NCBI GenBank assembly: GCA_016748015.1
Contig: JAAOMT010000483.1
Coordinates: forward strand, 280,163 to 315,659
Length of the DNA: 35,497 nt
Origin: Geosiphon pyriformis
Taxonomy: Eukaryota; Glomeromycota; Glomeromycetes; Archaeosporales; Geosiphonaceae
Direction of reading: 5' to 3'
Part shown: positions 1 to 10,097 of the stretch, piece by piece
Layout: the number at the start of each line of letters is the position of its first letter
Numbering within the stretch: the stretch's first letter is position 1
Translations under genes and position numbers: made by a program
The notes under the pieces: generated by a model
Database searches by the model: none
What the model saw: only the letters and a program-made list of their open reading frames with translations
What the model was told of the DNA's origin: nothing

Positions 1-158
1 TTAAGTTCAGCCAAAAAAAACTATGGAACACCAGCACTAAAACACTTGGCAATCTATTGGGCAGTCATAAAATGGAGAGAATACTTGAGCCAAAAGTTTG
101 AAATATACACAGATCACAAAGAATTGACTTCAATCCAGAAACAAGAATTTGCAGATGA
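1..158 (+). pseudogene. Element A: RNase H remnant of gypsy pol
   Basis: This is the tail of the RNase H domain of a Ty3/gypsy polyprotein, the enzyme that removes the RNA template during reverse transcription. The encoded stretch around 'HLAIYWAVIKWREYLSQ' followed by 'YTDHKEL' matches the corresponding part of element B near 32210-32310, and the TDH keeps the late RNase H aspartate. The rest of RT and RNase H lies off the left edge. After about base 157 the reading frame jumps, because 179 bp present in element B are missing here between two AGATG repeats. The copy is non-functional. Confidence 0.8.
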
Positions 159-1537
159 ACATCCAAAAATACTAACAACTACAATATTATATAAATACCC
201 AATTGTTCAAGGGAAAATTATCTCAAAAGAAACAAAAAAACATAAAACAACAATCAAAATATTTTATCAATCATCAAAATATACTCTACCAGAAGAACAG
301 AAGAAATCCAGATCAACCAATCAGAGTAATTACAGAACCAAAGAAAGAAACAATATTATTCAACATGCACTTAGATCCAACAACAAGACATTTTCATAAA
401 GAAGCAATCATGGAAAAAACTAGAAAAAAATACTATTGGTCATCAATGTATCCAGACATTATCCAGTATGTTCAAAACTGTGATGTTTGTCAGAAAAAAG
501 GAGGAACAAAACCCAATAAACCATTAAGACCAATCAGAGTGGAACAACCATTTGATCGAATTGGAATTGATCTAGTTGGACCATTAACAATAACCAGCAG
601 AGACAACAAATATATTGCAGTAGCCATGGACTATCTTACCAAATGGCCAGAAGCAAAAACCATTCAAAAAACAGATGCAGAATCCATTGCCAAATTCATT
701 CATCAAGATTTGATATGTTAATACAGATATCTAAAAGAATTATTATCAGATCAAAGAACTCACTTTGTAAATAGAACATTAGCAGAATTAAGTCAAAGAT
801 TCGGGATAAAAAGACCATTATCATCACCATACCATCCACAAACCAATGGATTGGTTGAAAGATTTAATAGAACACTGTGTGAAGCAATCACCAAGATCAG
901 TCAAGAAAACCAGGACAAATGGGATTTGTTTATATCATCAGTATTATTTGCTTATCAGACAATAAAGCAAGATACCACAAAAGCAATACCATTTGAATTG
1001 GTATACAGTAAAACAGCAACATTATTAGTTAAGATAGAAGTCAATACATATCCAACTGAACCAATAACAGAAGATAATTTTCAAGAAACATTGTTAAAAA
1101 GAACATATGACTTAATAGAAACACTAGAAAACAGACAACAAAAAGCAGCTGATAACATCCAAAAGTCACAAAAAAAGCAAAAAGAATGACATGATAACTA
1201 ACTATCAAATAAACTAGTTGAATTTAAGATTGGAGACAAAGTACTATTACATCATACCAAAGTGAAAAAACAATAGAGTAGAAAATTTGACCCCAAATAG
1301 GATGGACCATTTCACATAGAAGAAATTCTTGGAAATGGAGCTTATAAATTAAGATGGGACAACAAAATTTTAGCCAAAGCAGCACATAGGGATTGACTGA
1401 AACAATATCACCAGATAGCATCATCATCTACCAATAATATTCTACAACTGGGAATACAAAGAATACTAATTCAATCAAATAAGATTCCACGAGATCTGGA
1501 ATTAATCATAGTCATTGAACCAAACATGTCAAATTAA
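159..1537 (+). pseudogene. Element A: gypsy integrase (broken)
   Basis: Integrase inserts the cDNA copy of the retrotransposon into host DNA. Reading frame 2 carries, in order, an H2C2 zinc-binding head ('HFHKEA' then 'CDVCQKKGG'), the catalytic core and a C-terminal region with 'GPFHIEEILGNGAYKL'. All three acidic residues of the core are visible: D in 'GIDLVGPL', D in 'LLSDQRTHFVN' and E in 'GLVERFNRT'. The frame is cut by TAA at 719-721, where element B has CAA, and by TGA just after 1189, plus several TAG/TGA codons where tryptophan is expected near 1274-1395. The natural stop is probably TAA at 1535-1537, because element B also stops right after Ser-Asn. No chromodomain was seen. Confidence 0.85.
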
Positions 1538-1593
1538 ACAACCAAAAGAGTATATAAAGACACAGCATACATGACAAAAGCAACCAAAAAAAA

Positions 1594-2229
1594 ATGGAAA
1601 TACCAGATCATATTTACACCATAGCTCAACAATTGTTCCAGGCCTTAAGTAAACAACAGTTAGACATGGAAATTGTTATTAACAACCAAATAATTTGCTA
1701 TCGAAACATCCAAAGAAAGACAAAAAATACATCATATTAGTAACCACTAAAAAATGGTAAAAACTGAACAGATAACTTAATAAAAAAAGTGAAGAACACC
1801 TTTGGGAAAAGACCTATTATGGTACCAACAAAAGAGCTTACAAAAGAAAATTAGAAACAATGGATAGAACAACTTCCAATATCATATTGCTACTACCAGT
1901 TAGGTCAAAAGTTGAATATTTAGGGGTTGTATATCGACAAATCCAAAAGAATATTTAACCAAAACATAATACAACAAATTGAAGAATTTATCGGAAAAAA
2001 AACAAATTCAACACTACATGTTAAAACAATGTACTGACTACACAACATATTTTGGAATTATCCAGAAATACTGTTACATTCTGACATAGAAATTATAACC
2101 ATTAACCAATGGGGAAGAATAAACAATATACAAGTAGAAGATGTGAGAATCAGAATCAAACAAACAATACTTGAAAAAGAGGTATTAGAATTAATTCAAA
2201 ACAAAAATTTCAACAGAGCTCAATATTAA
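1594..2229 (+). pseudogene. Element A: conserved third ORF after integrase, unknown function
   Basis: A reading frame of 212 codons starts 56 bases after the integrase stop, in a different frame, and ends just before the polypurine tract. It begins 'MEIPDHIYTIAQQLF' and later has 'MEIVINNQIICYRN', a tryptophan-containing 'WIEQLPISYCYYQLGQ' and 'MYWLHNIFWNYPE' (with W inferred at a TGA). Element B (33940-34569) and element D (6212-6799, minus strand) carry recognisable relatives in the same place. Several internal stops interrupt it. There is no signal peptide or membrane segment, so it does not look like an envelope gene despite the position. I do not recognise the family. Confidence 0.7.
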
Positions 2230-2243
2230 AAAGGAGGAGATAA
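2228..2243 (+). other. Polypurine tract of element A
   Basis: A purine-rich run ending 'aaggaggagataa' directly abuts the TGTTAC start of the LTR. This is where plus-strand DNA synthesis is primed in LTR retrotransposons. Elements B and D have the equivalent run in the same position. Confidence 0.7.
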
Positions 2244-2316
2244 TGTTACTCATAGAAAAAAAAAACAGATATAAAAAAATAGTAAATTAATAGGAGAGTA
2301 GTAGTTAGCACATAAA

Positions 2317-2457
2317 CACATTGCTCAGCAATGTGGAGCAATGTCAGAAATTATGGCACATTGCTCAGCAATGTGAAGTGATGTCAAGAAAATATGGCAC
2401 ATTGCTTAGCAATATGAGCATTGCTTGAGAAATTATAGCACATTACTCAAAAATGTG
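2317..2457 (+). repeat. Four tandem palindromic units in U3 of LTR A
   Basis: The palindrome CACATTGCTCAGCAATGTG occurs exactly at 2317-2335 and 2357-2375, and in degenerate form at 2398-2416 and 2439-2457. Spacing is 40-41 bp. Each unit can form a 9-bp stem. The block lies just upstream of the TATA box and is absent from the element B LTRs, which carry GAATTC-rich repeats instead. It may be an enhancer array or a protein-binding array. Confidence 0.85.
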
Positions 2458-2483
2458 AGTGATCTCATAGAACCCAAATTATG

Positions 2484-2492
2484 TATATATAA
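2484..2492 (+). promoter_or_regulatory. TATA box of LTR A
   Basis: TATATATAA lies downstream of the U3 repeat block, and the same TATATATA(A/G) element recurs at the equivalent place in the other LTRs of this family. It probably sets the transcription start at the U3/R border. Confidence 0.55.
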
Positions 2493-2593
2493 CAGCAGTA
2501 CTAGAAGTAGAAAGGGAAGAATCCATCAGTTAGAAACCTTTTATAATACACATATCAAATAAATAATTATTCATTATCTTAATCCACTTTCTA

Positions 2594-2616
2594 CTATCAA
2601 CACTTTATGTTGATAG
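2594..2616 (+). other. Conserved stem-loop in LTR A, probably in R
   Basis: CTATCAACA, a five-base loop and TGTTGATAG form a perfect 9-bp stem about 100 bp after the TATA box. The element B LTRs have the same stem at 24737-24759 and 34952-34974. In the last copy one A-U pair has become a G-U wobble, so an RNA hairpin would survive. Confidence 0.65.
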
Positions 2617-3068
2617 TAATTGATACTTAACACCACTGGAACAATAGCTCTTGATTATGGCTATTGACAGAATACTAACTTGTGCATTGCCTTGGCTCAT
2701 TTCTTTATTTTCTTTTCTTTTACTTTCTTTTTTTTCTTTGATTTTATTGTTGTATACTAATTGATTGAGGATTAAAATGCTGAGACACAGACGTCATAGT
2801 GGCTGGTAAAAGACCCATGAAATAAGAGTAGAACACTCATAGATTTAATGATAGCTTACCAGGAGAATTACCAGCCACCACGCTGAGAAAAAAATTTGAC
2901 AAAACTGTGGTTTCGGGAAGCTACGGATAAAACCATCAATTAAATCTCTGTCCATTATACAAAAAACTCTACAACAAAACCTTCAGATAAACAATACCAG
3001 AATACCAACCAAATACTAAGTTACAGATTTTTTATTTGACTTAAGACCCCAAATAATCATCTGTAACA

Positions 3069-3430
3069 ATGAATTACTCTATTGAGCTTTCTGTAATCTA
3101 CACAAAAGTGAATCTTTCCATTTTTTTTACAGACAAGTACCACTGGTAATGACCATGGGCTCATTGATGGCTGAATTAGCCCATTGTCAAGCATCCGATT
3201 GATTTTTTAATGAATAATCTCATGGCTGGCTGGTGGTACTCTATATGCTCTTTGTTTAATTGACATTGCATCTCCAGTCTTAATCTGATGCTGGATGATG
3301 TTTGTTTTACCGAATTCATTTTTGCTAGCAAAGATGTTATTGAAGTTGTATTTGTTGAAGTGGATCTAAGTTTCCTATGTTTATTTGTTCCAATTGTTCT
3401 GGTTGGAGCAAATAGCATTTATTTTATCCA
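3069..3430 (-). pseudogene. Element C: start of reverse transcriptase
   Basis: The minus strand encodes the region leading into RT: a stretch like 'LLQPEQLEQ', then 'NNIFASKNEFG' equivalents, 'PPASHEIIH', 'LIQPSMSPWSLPVVL' and 'VDYRKLN', closely following element B at 31010-31370. The catalytic YLDD box would lie beyond the junction with LTR A and is absent. Indels and stops make it non-functional. Confidence 0.75.
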
Positions 3431-3498
3431 TAAATTGTTTGTGATGTGATGTCAACATATCCACAAAGCTGTGAAAAGTCTGGAATGGAGTTTGGTGG

Positions 3499-3815
3499 TT
3501 AATCTTCTATTTTTGTGCTTAGATATTCAATGATAGTTCTTTCTGGTATTTCTACAATATTTTCTGTGTTGTTGTAGATGGAAATTTTAATGTGATTATG
3601 GTTCTTGGCTGGTATATGGAGATTGATGAGTCCAATCTTTTCTGATTTACAAATGGTTGGTTTGGCTTCAAAAATCTGCACCTGATCTTTCACTTTCCTA
3701 TCTATAGTGTATATGTACTGATCATATGGTGGAATAGAAATTAATTGACGGATTGAGATAATTTCTCCTTTGTCAACAATTTTTTCTTCTGTCATATTAA
3801 CTAGTACATCTATTC
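3499..3815 (-). pseudogene. Element C: beta-rich linker between dUTPase and RT
   Basis: This domain resembles the segment that commonly precedes RT in gypsy polyproteins: 'ISIPPYDQYIYTI', then 'GLINLHIPAKNHNHIKI' and 'NIVEIPERTIIEYL'. It matches element B at about 30610-30940. The frame is open here and continues from the dUTPase motif 5 side without a break. Its role in such elements is structural or unknown. Confidence 0.7.
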
Positions 3816-3817
3816 TA

Positions 3818-4190
3818 CTCATTGATCCAAATCTCTGTATCTCTTTAGCTGTAATCTTTAATTCTTCCTTGTTTTTCACTAATACTAATTAGGCTATTTT
3901 AACCAGAGACAGGAATATTGCCTGTGCTATCTTTTTGTTTGGCTCTATAATATAGGCTTTTTCTAAGTCATTTTGTAGCATTGTAATAATATTTCTTACA
4001 TATTCTGCATTAATTATTTCTCCTTTGATATTGATTTTTTTTTTGCTAAACTATTCCTAAATGCTAGTTGAACTATGATGGTCACTGAAATTTCCAGTGC
4101 TATTTTAAGATCAATACAAGTGCACAAATGTGGTTTCAGTTTAATGGCATCCTTCCCTGGATATCTCAAATCAAACTCTGCATTAATATT
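3818..4190 (-). pseudogene. Element C: dUTPase-like domain (catalytic Asp lost)
   Basis: Trimeric dUTPases hydrolyse dUTP to dUMP and keep uracil out of DNA. The minus strand shows motif 1 ('AEFDLRYPGKDA'), motif 2 ('RNSLAKKK'), motif 3 ('GEIINAEY'), motif 4 ('EPNKKIAQAIF') and motif 5 ('TAKEIQRFGSM'). Motif 3 of the family is normally G-(V/I)-I-D-x-x-Y. Here the Asp is AAT (Asn, 4009-4011), while element B keeps Asp. The motif 5 glycines are also eroded. A frameshift lies in the T-run near 4030. The domain sits between the cysteine-rich region and the pre-RT linker, exactly as in element B. Confidence 0.8.
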
Positions 4191-4439
4191 ATGTGTGCAT
4201 TCCAGCATGATATTTTCCTTATTATCACTGAACCATTTAAGTTCTTGCTCCTTGGTGAGATCAGGGAGTGCAATAAATGTATTGGTATTTGAATCGAAGT
4301 TCAGGTTATTGTTATTTTTATTGCCATATTGTGCAAAGCTGGAACCAATGTTTTTGTCATCATCATTGTTAGAGTTTAAATTGGGATTAAAATCTGTTTC
4401 CAATTCTAATATACAGCTGCTGATTAGTTTTTTCTCTTC

Positions 4440-5138
4440 TGAGATTGTGTAGATTATGCATGATGGTAGATTGTAAATAAGGTCACACTTATTACAATAT
4501 TGGAAGTTATATGGGATCAAACAGTGGTTACATAGTCAAGTATTTAGTTGTGCTAACCATTGCTCTTACTCTTCTCTTGTGAGTGTTAATTGCTGGTAGT
4601 ATTCATAAAATTTTTCTGGATTGTTCTCAATGTTGCCAAAGACATCAAACATTTGGACATATTTGGATTCAGGCAGAAACAAAGAGTTGTTCTTGATTTC
4701 CAGTAGCTCACTGATGGTTGTGTCTTCTGCTTTTGTACTTGTTATTCTCCAGATTTCATGCTCATTATGTGGATATCCTTCCAATTGTCACAACACTTGT
4801 TTCCATGCATTGTTGATTGGTGTTCCCTTATGTATCCAGTTGTTAATAAGGATTATATACTGGCAGGTTTTGTTGCATGTTCCTCCTCACCTAGGAATGT
4901 TATTCCACATTTCTTCATTAGGCAATATAGTTCTACATGCAAGACAAGATTTGTTATCCCATTTTCCTTGTTGTTTTGGTCATCCAAAGTGCTTTATGAT
5001 GCATGGGTGACAGTAGAATCTTGTTGCTGTGTGGTATTCCTCATCATTGCCACAACATGCACCCATTGATGACAATTTCTTGTCACAATTGACGCATATA
5101 AGCTTTGGTCAGCAATAGGTAGATTGTTGTGATAGCAT
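4440..5138 (-). pseudogene. Element C: cysteine-rich (zinc-ribbon-like) pol region
   Basis: The minus strand encodes three cysteine clusters seen also in element B: a first with 'SSMGACC' and 'YCHPC', a second with 'CLAC' followed by 'GGTCNKTC', and a third 'CNHC...CNKC'. Between them is 'EGYPHNEHEIWRI', matching 'DGYPHDDNEIWRM' in B. Spaced CxxC pairs suggest zinc binding, but the family is not one I can name. Stops occur where B or parallel sequence suggests W or Q. The region ends at the LTR of element D. Confidence 0.65.
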
Positions 5139-6111
5139 TGTTACCAGAGGTTTTTGGTCTCTTTTCTTGAATGTTGTTAATGTTGATTTGCTGTAAATTC
5201 ACGTTTCTAGGAAGTAATTGGACCTCCAGTAACTGAATTTATCTTCAAATTATCTCCTATAATTTGAACTGCTAGGCTTATAAGTAGAATGACCAATTCC
5301 TTGCCAGTTACTTTATGTAGTTATATTGTAGTAAACATCAACTTTTTCCCAGGAATTGCTCATTTGGAATCTCACTAAAAATGTGTAGTTACTTTGCTGT
5401 AAAAGTCAACTCTTCTACAGGAATCTCATCTGTAAGCTACCCTAATGATTATAATAAAAAAAGAAAAAGAAAATAAAAGAAATATAAAAGAAATAAAATT
5501 CTGTCAAAGAAAACGTTTTCTATCCAGGCCTGGAGTCACTAACAGTTTATTGAAATTGGTAGCTAATCAATTTCAAAATGTTAGTTGTGTTGAGAGAATT
5601 TCAAGTGTAATAATTTAAGAATTTGGTTTTCGAATATTTAATTTTTATTTGATTTTTGTAAAAAGTAATTTGTTTCTAATTAAGATATCTAAAGTAAGAT
5701 ACTATAGTAAGATATTATGAGAAGATACATTTTCTTGAAGAGAAAAGCTCTTCTTTTATACAACTTGTTGTAGTACTATTCCTTAAACTTGCACTTTTTC
5801 TCTTTTCTTCAATTTGGGTGAACTAAAGATACATTTCGGCAAATTTACAAGTTATTTCACTGAACTATTGATTATTTCGGCAAATTTCATTAATTTCGGC
5901 GAATTTTGACTATGTTAAATGGTTCAGGGTATTGTGTAATTTGATCATCTTAATTTTTAGAGTACAAATCGGATTATTGATTGAGTAATAATATTTGATA
6001 ATTTGGCTAATTTAATAAGTGATAATCGAAATGATAATAATATGCTAATGAATAATAGGAATTATGAAGATAATTTCGTGCTAATTAATAGCTAAAATTC
6101 TACTGGTAACA
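5139..6111 (-). repeat. D-family LTR, 3' LTR of element D (973 bp)
   Basis: On the plus strand it begins TGTTACCAG and ends CTGGTAACA, a 9-bp inverted terminal repeat with TG...CA ends. Nearly the same sequence recurs at 14782-15752 (full), 10098-10874 (truncated), 35164-35497 (cut by the window) and 17916-18456 (decayed). The polypurine tract of D lies against the 6111 side, so the element reads on the minus strand. It contains three copies of TTTCGGC(A/G)AATTT at 5834-5846, 5875-5887 and 5894-5906. Confidence 0.9.
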
Positions 6112-6126
6112 TAATCTTCTCCTTAA
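6112..6126 (-). other. Polypurine tract of element D
   Basis: On the minus strand 'aaggagaagatta' directly precedes the TGTTACCAG start of the LTR. This matches the 'aaggaggagataa' before LTR A and fixes the element's orientation. Confidence 0.65.
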
Positions 6127-6211
6127 GACTGAGCTCCATTGAAGTTCAAGCACTATCTGTGATGTTAAGATAGTAGTCCAAAATAATTGAAGTGATCTGG
6201 TCTGAAAATTG

Positions 6212-6799
6212 TTAAAATTTCAGTTCTGTGAGTTTTCCAATGTATTGAATCTTCATTGGATGGAGTATTAGATTTTGTAAGACGTTTTTACAAGTGTTGA
6301 ATAAATCATAGAGTCTAGATGCTGCTCTAAGTTTATAGTGAGTGTTTGTTGGTCCAGCTGCTGTCTTGAATTCATTGTGAATTTGTTTTTGTATTGTTTC
6401 AGGAGTAATGTTGGTTGCTTCAAGTTCCAGTTTTCATTCATAAAGTGTTCTTTCAATATAAAAATATCTATATATAAGAGTATGTTCCTTGTTCTGTTCA
6501 TTGAGAAATAGTAGTAGTTTTTGTTGAATTGTGGCATTTGGTAGAATATCAATAGGGACAAATAAAAGGTTTTCTTTCAGTGTTTGCTTCAAAAGTTCTG
6601 GTAACCTATTTTCAGAGTGACCTCTTGTTTTTTTTCTATAGGAGTGGTAGTTCTGAGAATTATTTACTACTGGGACTGTGGTTTCTTTTTGAATGTAATT
6701 AATTTGATTTCCATTAATCGTTATAGATAAGTCAGGAAGTGTTTTCAAGGCTAACATTAATTTTTGGAATATTTGTTAAATGTTTTAAGGAATAATCAT
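6212..6799 (-). pseudogene. Element D: conserved third ORF after integrase, unknown function
   Basis: A frame of 196 codons runs from ATG at 6799 to TAA at 6212 with no indel, broken only by a few stops (two near the start and one after 'ERTLYE'). Its beginning, M-I-I-P then 'IFQKLMLALKTLPDL' and 'ITINGNQINYI', lines up with the start of the element A ORF ('MEIPDHIY...', 'MEIVINNQIICY'). Near the end 'LRAASRLYDLFNT' lines up with 'ARAIYWIHTTFW' of element B. It lies between integrase and the polypurine tract. No known domain, signal peptide or membrane helix was seen. Confidence 0.65.
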
Positions 6800-6949
6800 G
6801 GTAAAATTGACTAATTAATGAAAAGAGAGAATAAAAAAAATTATTTTTGGATATGAGATTTTATTTGTTTTTGGGTTTGTGTGTTTTTGTAATTATTTAC
6901 TATTTTTGTCTTTGTGTGTTATTAAAAAGATTATTGTAAAATTATGTTG

Positions 6950-8170
6950 AATTAAATATTCAAGTTTGGTTGTTGTTCTATTATAATTATTGGTTCTAAA
7001 TTTCAGAGAATATCTTCAGGATTAATTAAAGGGAAATGTGTACCAATTTGTGAAATTAATGGTTCAGGATTGTTTCTGGAATAATAGTGTTTCAATCTAT
7101 CTTTATGTGCAATTTTTGCTAATACTTTGTCATCAAGTCTTAACTTGTATGATCTATTGCTTAGAATTTCGTGAATATAAAATAGTCCATTCCATTTATG
7201 TTCAAATTTTCCACTCTATTGTTTTTCAGTCTTAGTTCTGTATAAGAAAACTTTATTTGCAACGTTAAATTTGTTGGTAATTGGTGGCAGTTTGTTGTCA
7301 TGTTTTTTTTTTGTAAAGCTTGGAAGTGTTCAATATGAGTGGCTGCCATGTGTTTTTTTCCTTCCAATGTACTAAGAAAAGTGTAGGCTCTTCTTTGGAG
7401 TGTTTCTTGAAAGTTTTCTTCATTGATTGGTTGTACTGAGTATGTTTCCACTGTAAAATTAATTGGTAATGTTGCTGTTCTTCCATATGTAAGATCAAAT
7501 GATGTGTGTTTCATAGTATCTTGTTTTAGTGTTCTGTATGCTAATAACACTGATAGAATAAAGATATTCCATTCCTGCTCAAAATCTGTTGAGACTTTGG
7601 CTAAAGATTCACACAATGTTCTGTTAAAATGTTCTACAAGTCCATTTGTCTAAGGGTGATAGGGTAATGATAGAAGTCTTTTGACATTGAATCATTCACA
7701 AATTTTCTGTATCAAGTTGTTTACAAAATGTGTTCCTTGATCAGATAAAAGTTCAATTGGACATCCATGTCTACAAATAATGTCTTCATAGATGAAATTT
7801 GCTACTAATTTTGCATCTGCTCTTTGGATGACTCTAGCTTTAGGCCATTTGGTAAGATAATCTACTGCAACTGCAATATAACGATTTCCTTGGGTTGTGA
7901 TAGGTAATGGTCCGACTAAATCAATTCCAACTCTGTCAAAAGATTGTCCAACTTTGATTGGATTTAAAGGTTCTGTAGAGCAAGTTCCTTTTCTTCTTTA
8001 ACAACTATTATAAGATTCTATATATTGCTGAATGTTTTTTTGCATATGAGGCCAAAAATAATGTTCAAGAGTTCTTTGGATTGTTTCATCTCTTCCCAAG
8101 TGTGCTAAAGATAGATCTGTGTGCATATTGTATAGAATTGTTTCTTTTTCATTTTCCTGTACTAATTTGA
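6950..8170 (-). pseudogene. Element D: gypsy integrase (broken)
   Basis: The minus strand encodes an integrase with the catalytic D in 'RVGIDLVGPLPITT', D in 'ELLSDQGTHFVN' and E in 'GLVEHFNRTLCES', followed by 'LAYRTLKQDT' and a C-terminal piece 'SNRSYKLRLDDKVLAK'. The N-terminal zinc head is eroded: one Cys of the usual CxxC reads Tyr, and a TAA stands where the relatives have a Gln codon. A frameshift occurs near 7310. It is clearly related to, but distinct from, the integrases of A and B. Confidence 0.85.
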
Positions 8171-8419
8171 GTAGTTGGTTTGGATTTCTACAATTTTTGT
8201 AATAGATTTTGTTGTGGTGTATAAAGTATTGTTTTAATTAGTGTTGTAAATGATGTTTTTCACTTGGAAACCAATTTTCTGGCATGATAAGGGTCTCCAA
8301 ATAGTTTTTGATGTTGTTGTAGTTTTTTGGATCTATTGTTGTTGGTTTTGTTATTTGTTTAGCTATTAAGTTTGTTAGTATTTTGTTGGTATTGGTGTTG
8401 GTATTAATCTTGTCTCATT

Positions 8420-9640
8420 CTTGAAAGGCTATCAACATTGGTGTGTAGTTTTCCTGGTTTGTGATGTACAATATATTTGTAGTCTGCCAGGAAATTATTT
8501 CATTGAGACTGTTTGGCACTTTGTTCAGTTTTCTTTTTATTAAGCTATTTGAGACCAATATTGTCGGTTATGATGTCAAATTCTTTTCTACTTCTCAAGT
8601 ATTGTTGAAAATGTTTAAGAGCCCAAATGACTATGACAGCTTCTAATTCAGTTGAGCCATATTTGAGTTTTGTAGGCTTGAGTGTTCTACTGGTATAAGC
8701 AATAACTTGTTCCTGGCCATTTTCATCCAATTATGATAGGATGGCACCAAATGCTATATGTAAAGCATCAGTGGCTAGTTGAAACTATTTGTTGAAGTCT
8801 GGATAAGCAAAAACTGGGGCTGTTGTCAATTTTGTTTTGAGGGTATCAAAGGCTTTCTGTTGTTCTTTAGTCCATTGATATGGTACATTTTTGTTGATGA
8901 GATAGTTGAGTGATTTGGCAATCTCTGAAAATCTTTTTATGAATTTTTGATAGTAAGAAGCTAATTTTACAAATCCTTGTAGCTCTGTGGTATTTTGGGT
9001 GTTTGAAAGTTTTTAACAGCACTGATTGTTCTAGGGTTTGGTTTGATTTTATCTTTACTAACTATGTGTCTCAGAAAGATTAAACTTGTTTTTCCAAAGT
9101 GACATTTTTCAATGTTCAACTTTAATCCTGCTTTCTGTAATCATTGAAAAACTTCTCACAGGTGAATAAGATGGGCTTCAAAGCTTGGTGAATAGACATT
9201 AGTGTCATCAAGATAAACAACTACTGATTGCCATAAGAGTCTTTCATATACAACATCCATGGGTCATTGGAATGTTACTGGTACATTGCAGAGTTTAAAC
9301 GGCATAACATTGAATTCATAGTTTTCTCCTTGGGTAGTAAATGCTGTTTTGAGTCTATCCTTTGGGTCTATTTCGACTTGCCAGTATCCACTTTCCAAGT
9401 CTAAAGTTGAGAAGAACTTGGCTTTTCCTAATGCATCTAACATGTCATCAATTCTTGGAAGGGGGTAAACATCTCCAATTGTGATACTGTTGAGCTGACA
9501 ATAGTCTATACAGAATCTGATTTTTCCGTTTTTTTTTCACTAGAACTATTAGTAAGGCCCAAGGATTTCTTGATGGTTGAATCAATCCGTTATTGAGCAT
9601 TTTTTGAACCTCTTCTCTGATAAATTGATGGCTGGCAGGT
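8420..9640 (-). pseudogene. Element D: reverse transcriptase and RNase H (broken)
   Basis: On the minus strand the RT shows 'NNGLIQPSRNPWAL', 'KIRFCIDYCQLNS' (the VDYR-like box), 'LDLESGYWQVEID', 'FNVMPF' and the catalytic 'VVYLDDTNVYS' (YLDD at 9204-9215). RNase H follows with 'AYTSRTLKPTKLKYGSTELEA' split by frame changes, and 'TDN' where the usual box is TDH. The domain ends with 'HTNVDSLSRMRQ', typical of the RNase H end. At least two frameshifts lie between 8730 and 9010, and several stops occur at W/Q positions. Confidence 0.85.
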
Positions 9641-10097
9641 GGTACTCTATAAGCTTGTTGTTATTTTGGTGGAGCATCTCCTGTGTGGATCTGGTGTTGA
9701 ACAATATCTGTTTTTCCCAGATCATTGTTGTCTTTTGCAAATATATCTGCAAATTCAGCTATTAGTTGTTTCAATTGTCTTTGTTGTTGGAATTCTAAGG
9801 GACTTATATTGATTTTAGAGAGTTTTTCTTCTAGAACATGGTAGTTTTCAGTGGTCAAAGTAATGTTTGGATTTGGTAATAGGGTATGTCTTATAATTTC
9901 GATGAAATTAGAGACAATTTAAGGGATTTCATCTTGAAAGATATTGCTATGTATGATTCCAATTTTTAATTTGTTAAATAAAACAATGGGATAGTTGTTG
10001 GGGTTGTAGAAGGTGACTCAAAATTTTTTCATTCCTTTTGGAATGTAGACATTTGGAATTAAAATCTCATGTTTTAAACAGATTTGTTGGATAGTGG
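9641..10097 (-). pseudogene. Element D: pre-RT linker, truncated upstream
   Basis: The minus strand encodes 'IPNVYIPKGMKKF' and 'NNYPIVLFNKLKIGII' (the beta-rich domain before RT) and then 'LKQLIAEFADIFAKDNNDLG', which leads into RT. Upstream of this, coding sequence stops abruptly at the edge of a truncated LTR. Gag, protease, any dUTPase and the primer binding site are absent. Confidence 0.7.

Larger units (their letters stand above)
2244..3068 (+). repeat. 3' LTR of element A (825 bp)
   Basis: The LTR begins TGTTACTCATAG and ends CTGTAACA, so it has TG...CA ends within the inverted pair TGTTAC/GTAACA. It shares its start, TATA region, hairpin and distal half with the element B LTRs, but its U3 holds a different repeat block (tandem palindromes at 2317-2457). 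A pyrimidine-rich block occupies about 2700-2745. Directly downstream is the reversed RT of element C, so A sits inside C. The TSD partner lies outside the window. Confidence 0.9.
3069..5138 (-). mobile_element. Element C: internal pol fragment of a gypsy element, minus strand
   Basis: Read on the minus strand this is a relative of element B pol from about 29280 to 31400. In order it has cysteine-rich clusters, an acidic linker, a dUTPase domain, the beta-rich linker that precedes RT, and the first part of RT as far as 'VDYRKLN'. The frame shifts near the T-run at about 4030 and again before RT. The RT is cut at its low-coordinate end by element A. The upstream end (5138) abuts the LTR of element D. 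Gag, protease, most of RT and both LTRs of C are missing from the window. Confidence 0.85.

Noticed and set aside
2317-2457. CRISPR-like array
   Set aside because: The units are palindromes within an LTR with only about 21 bp between them, related spacers and only four copies, in a eukaryotic retroelement.
4075-4452. Plus-strand open frame of 125 codons
   Set aside because: It is antisense to the dUTPase and spacer of element C, with no recognisable product.
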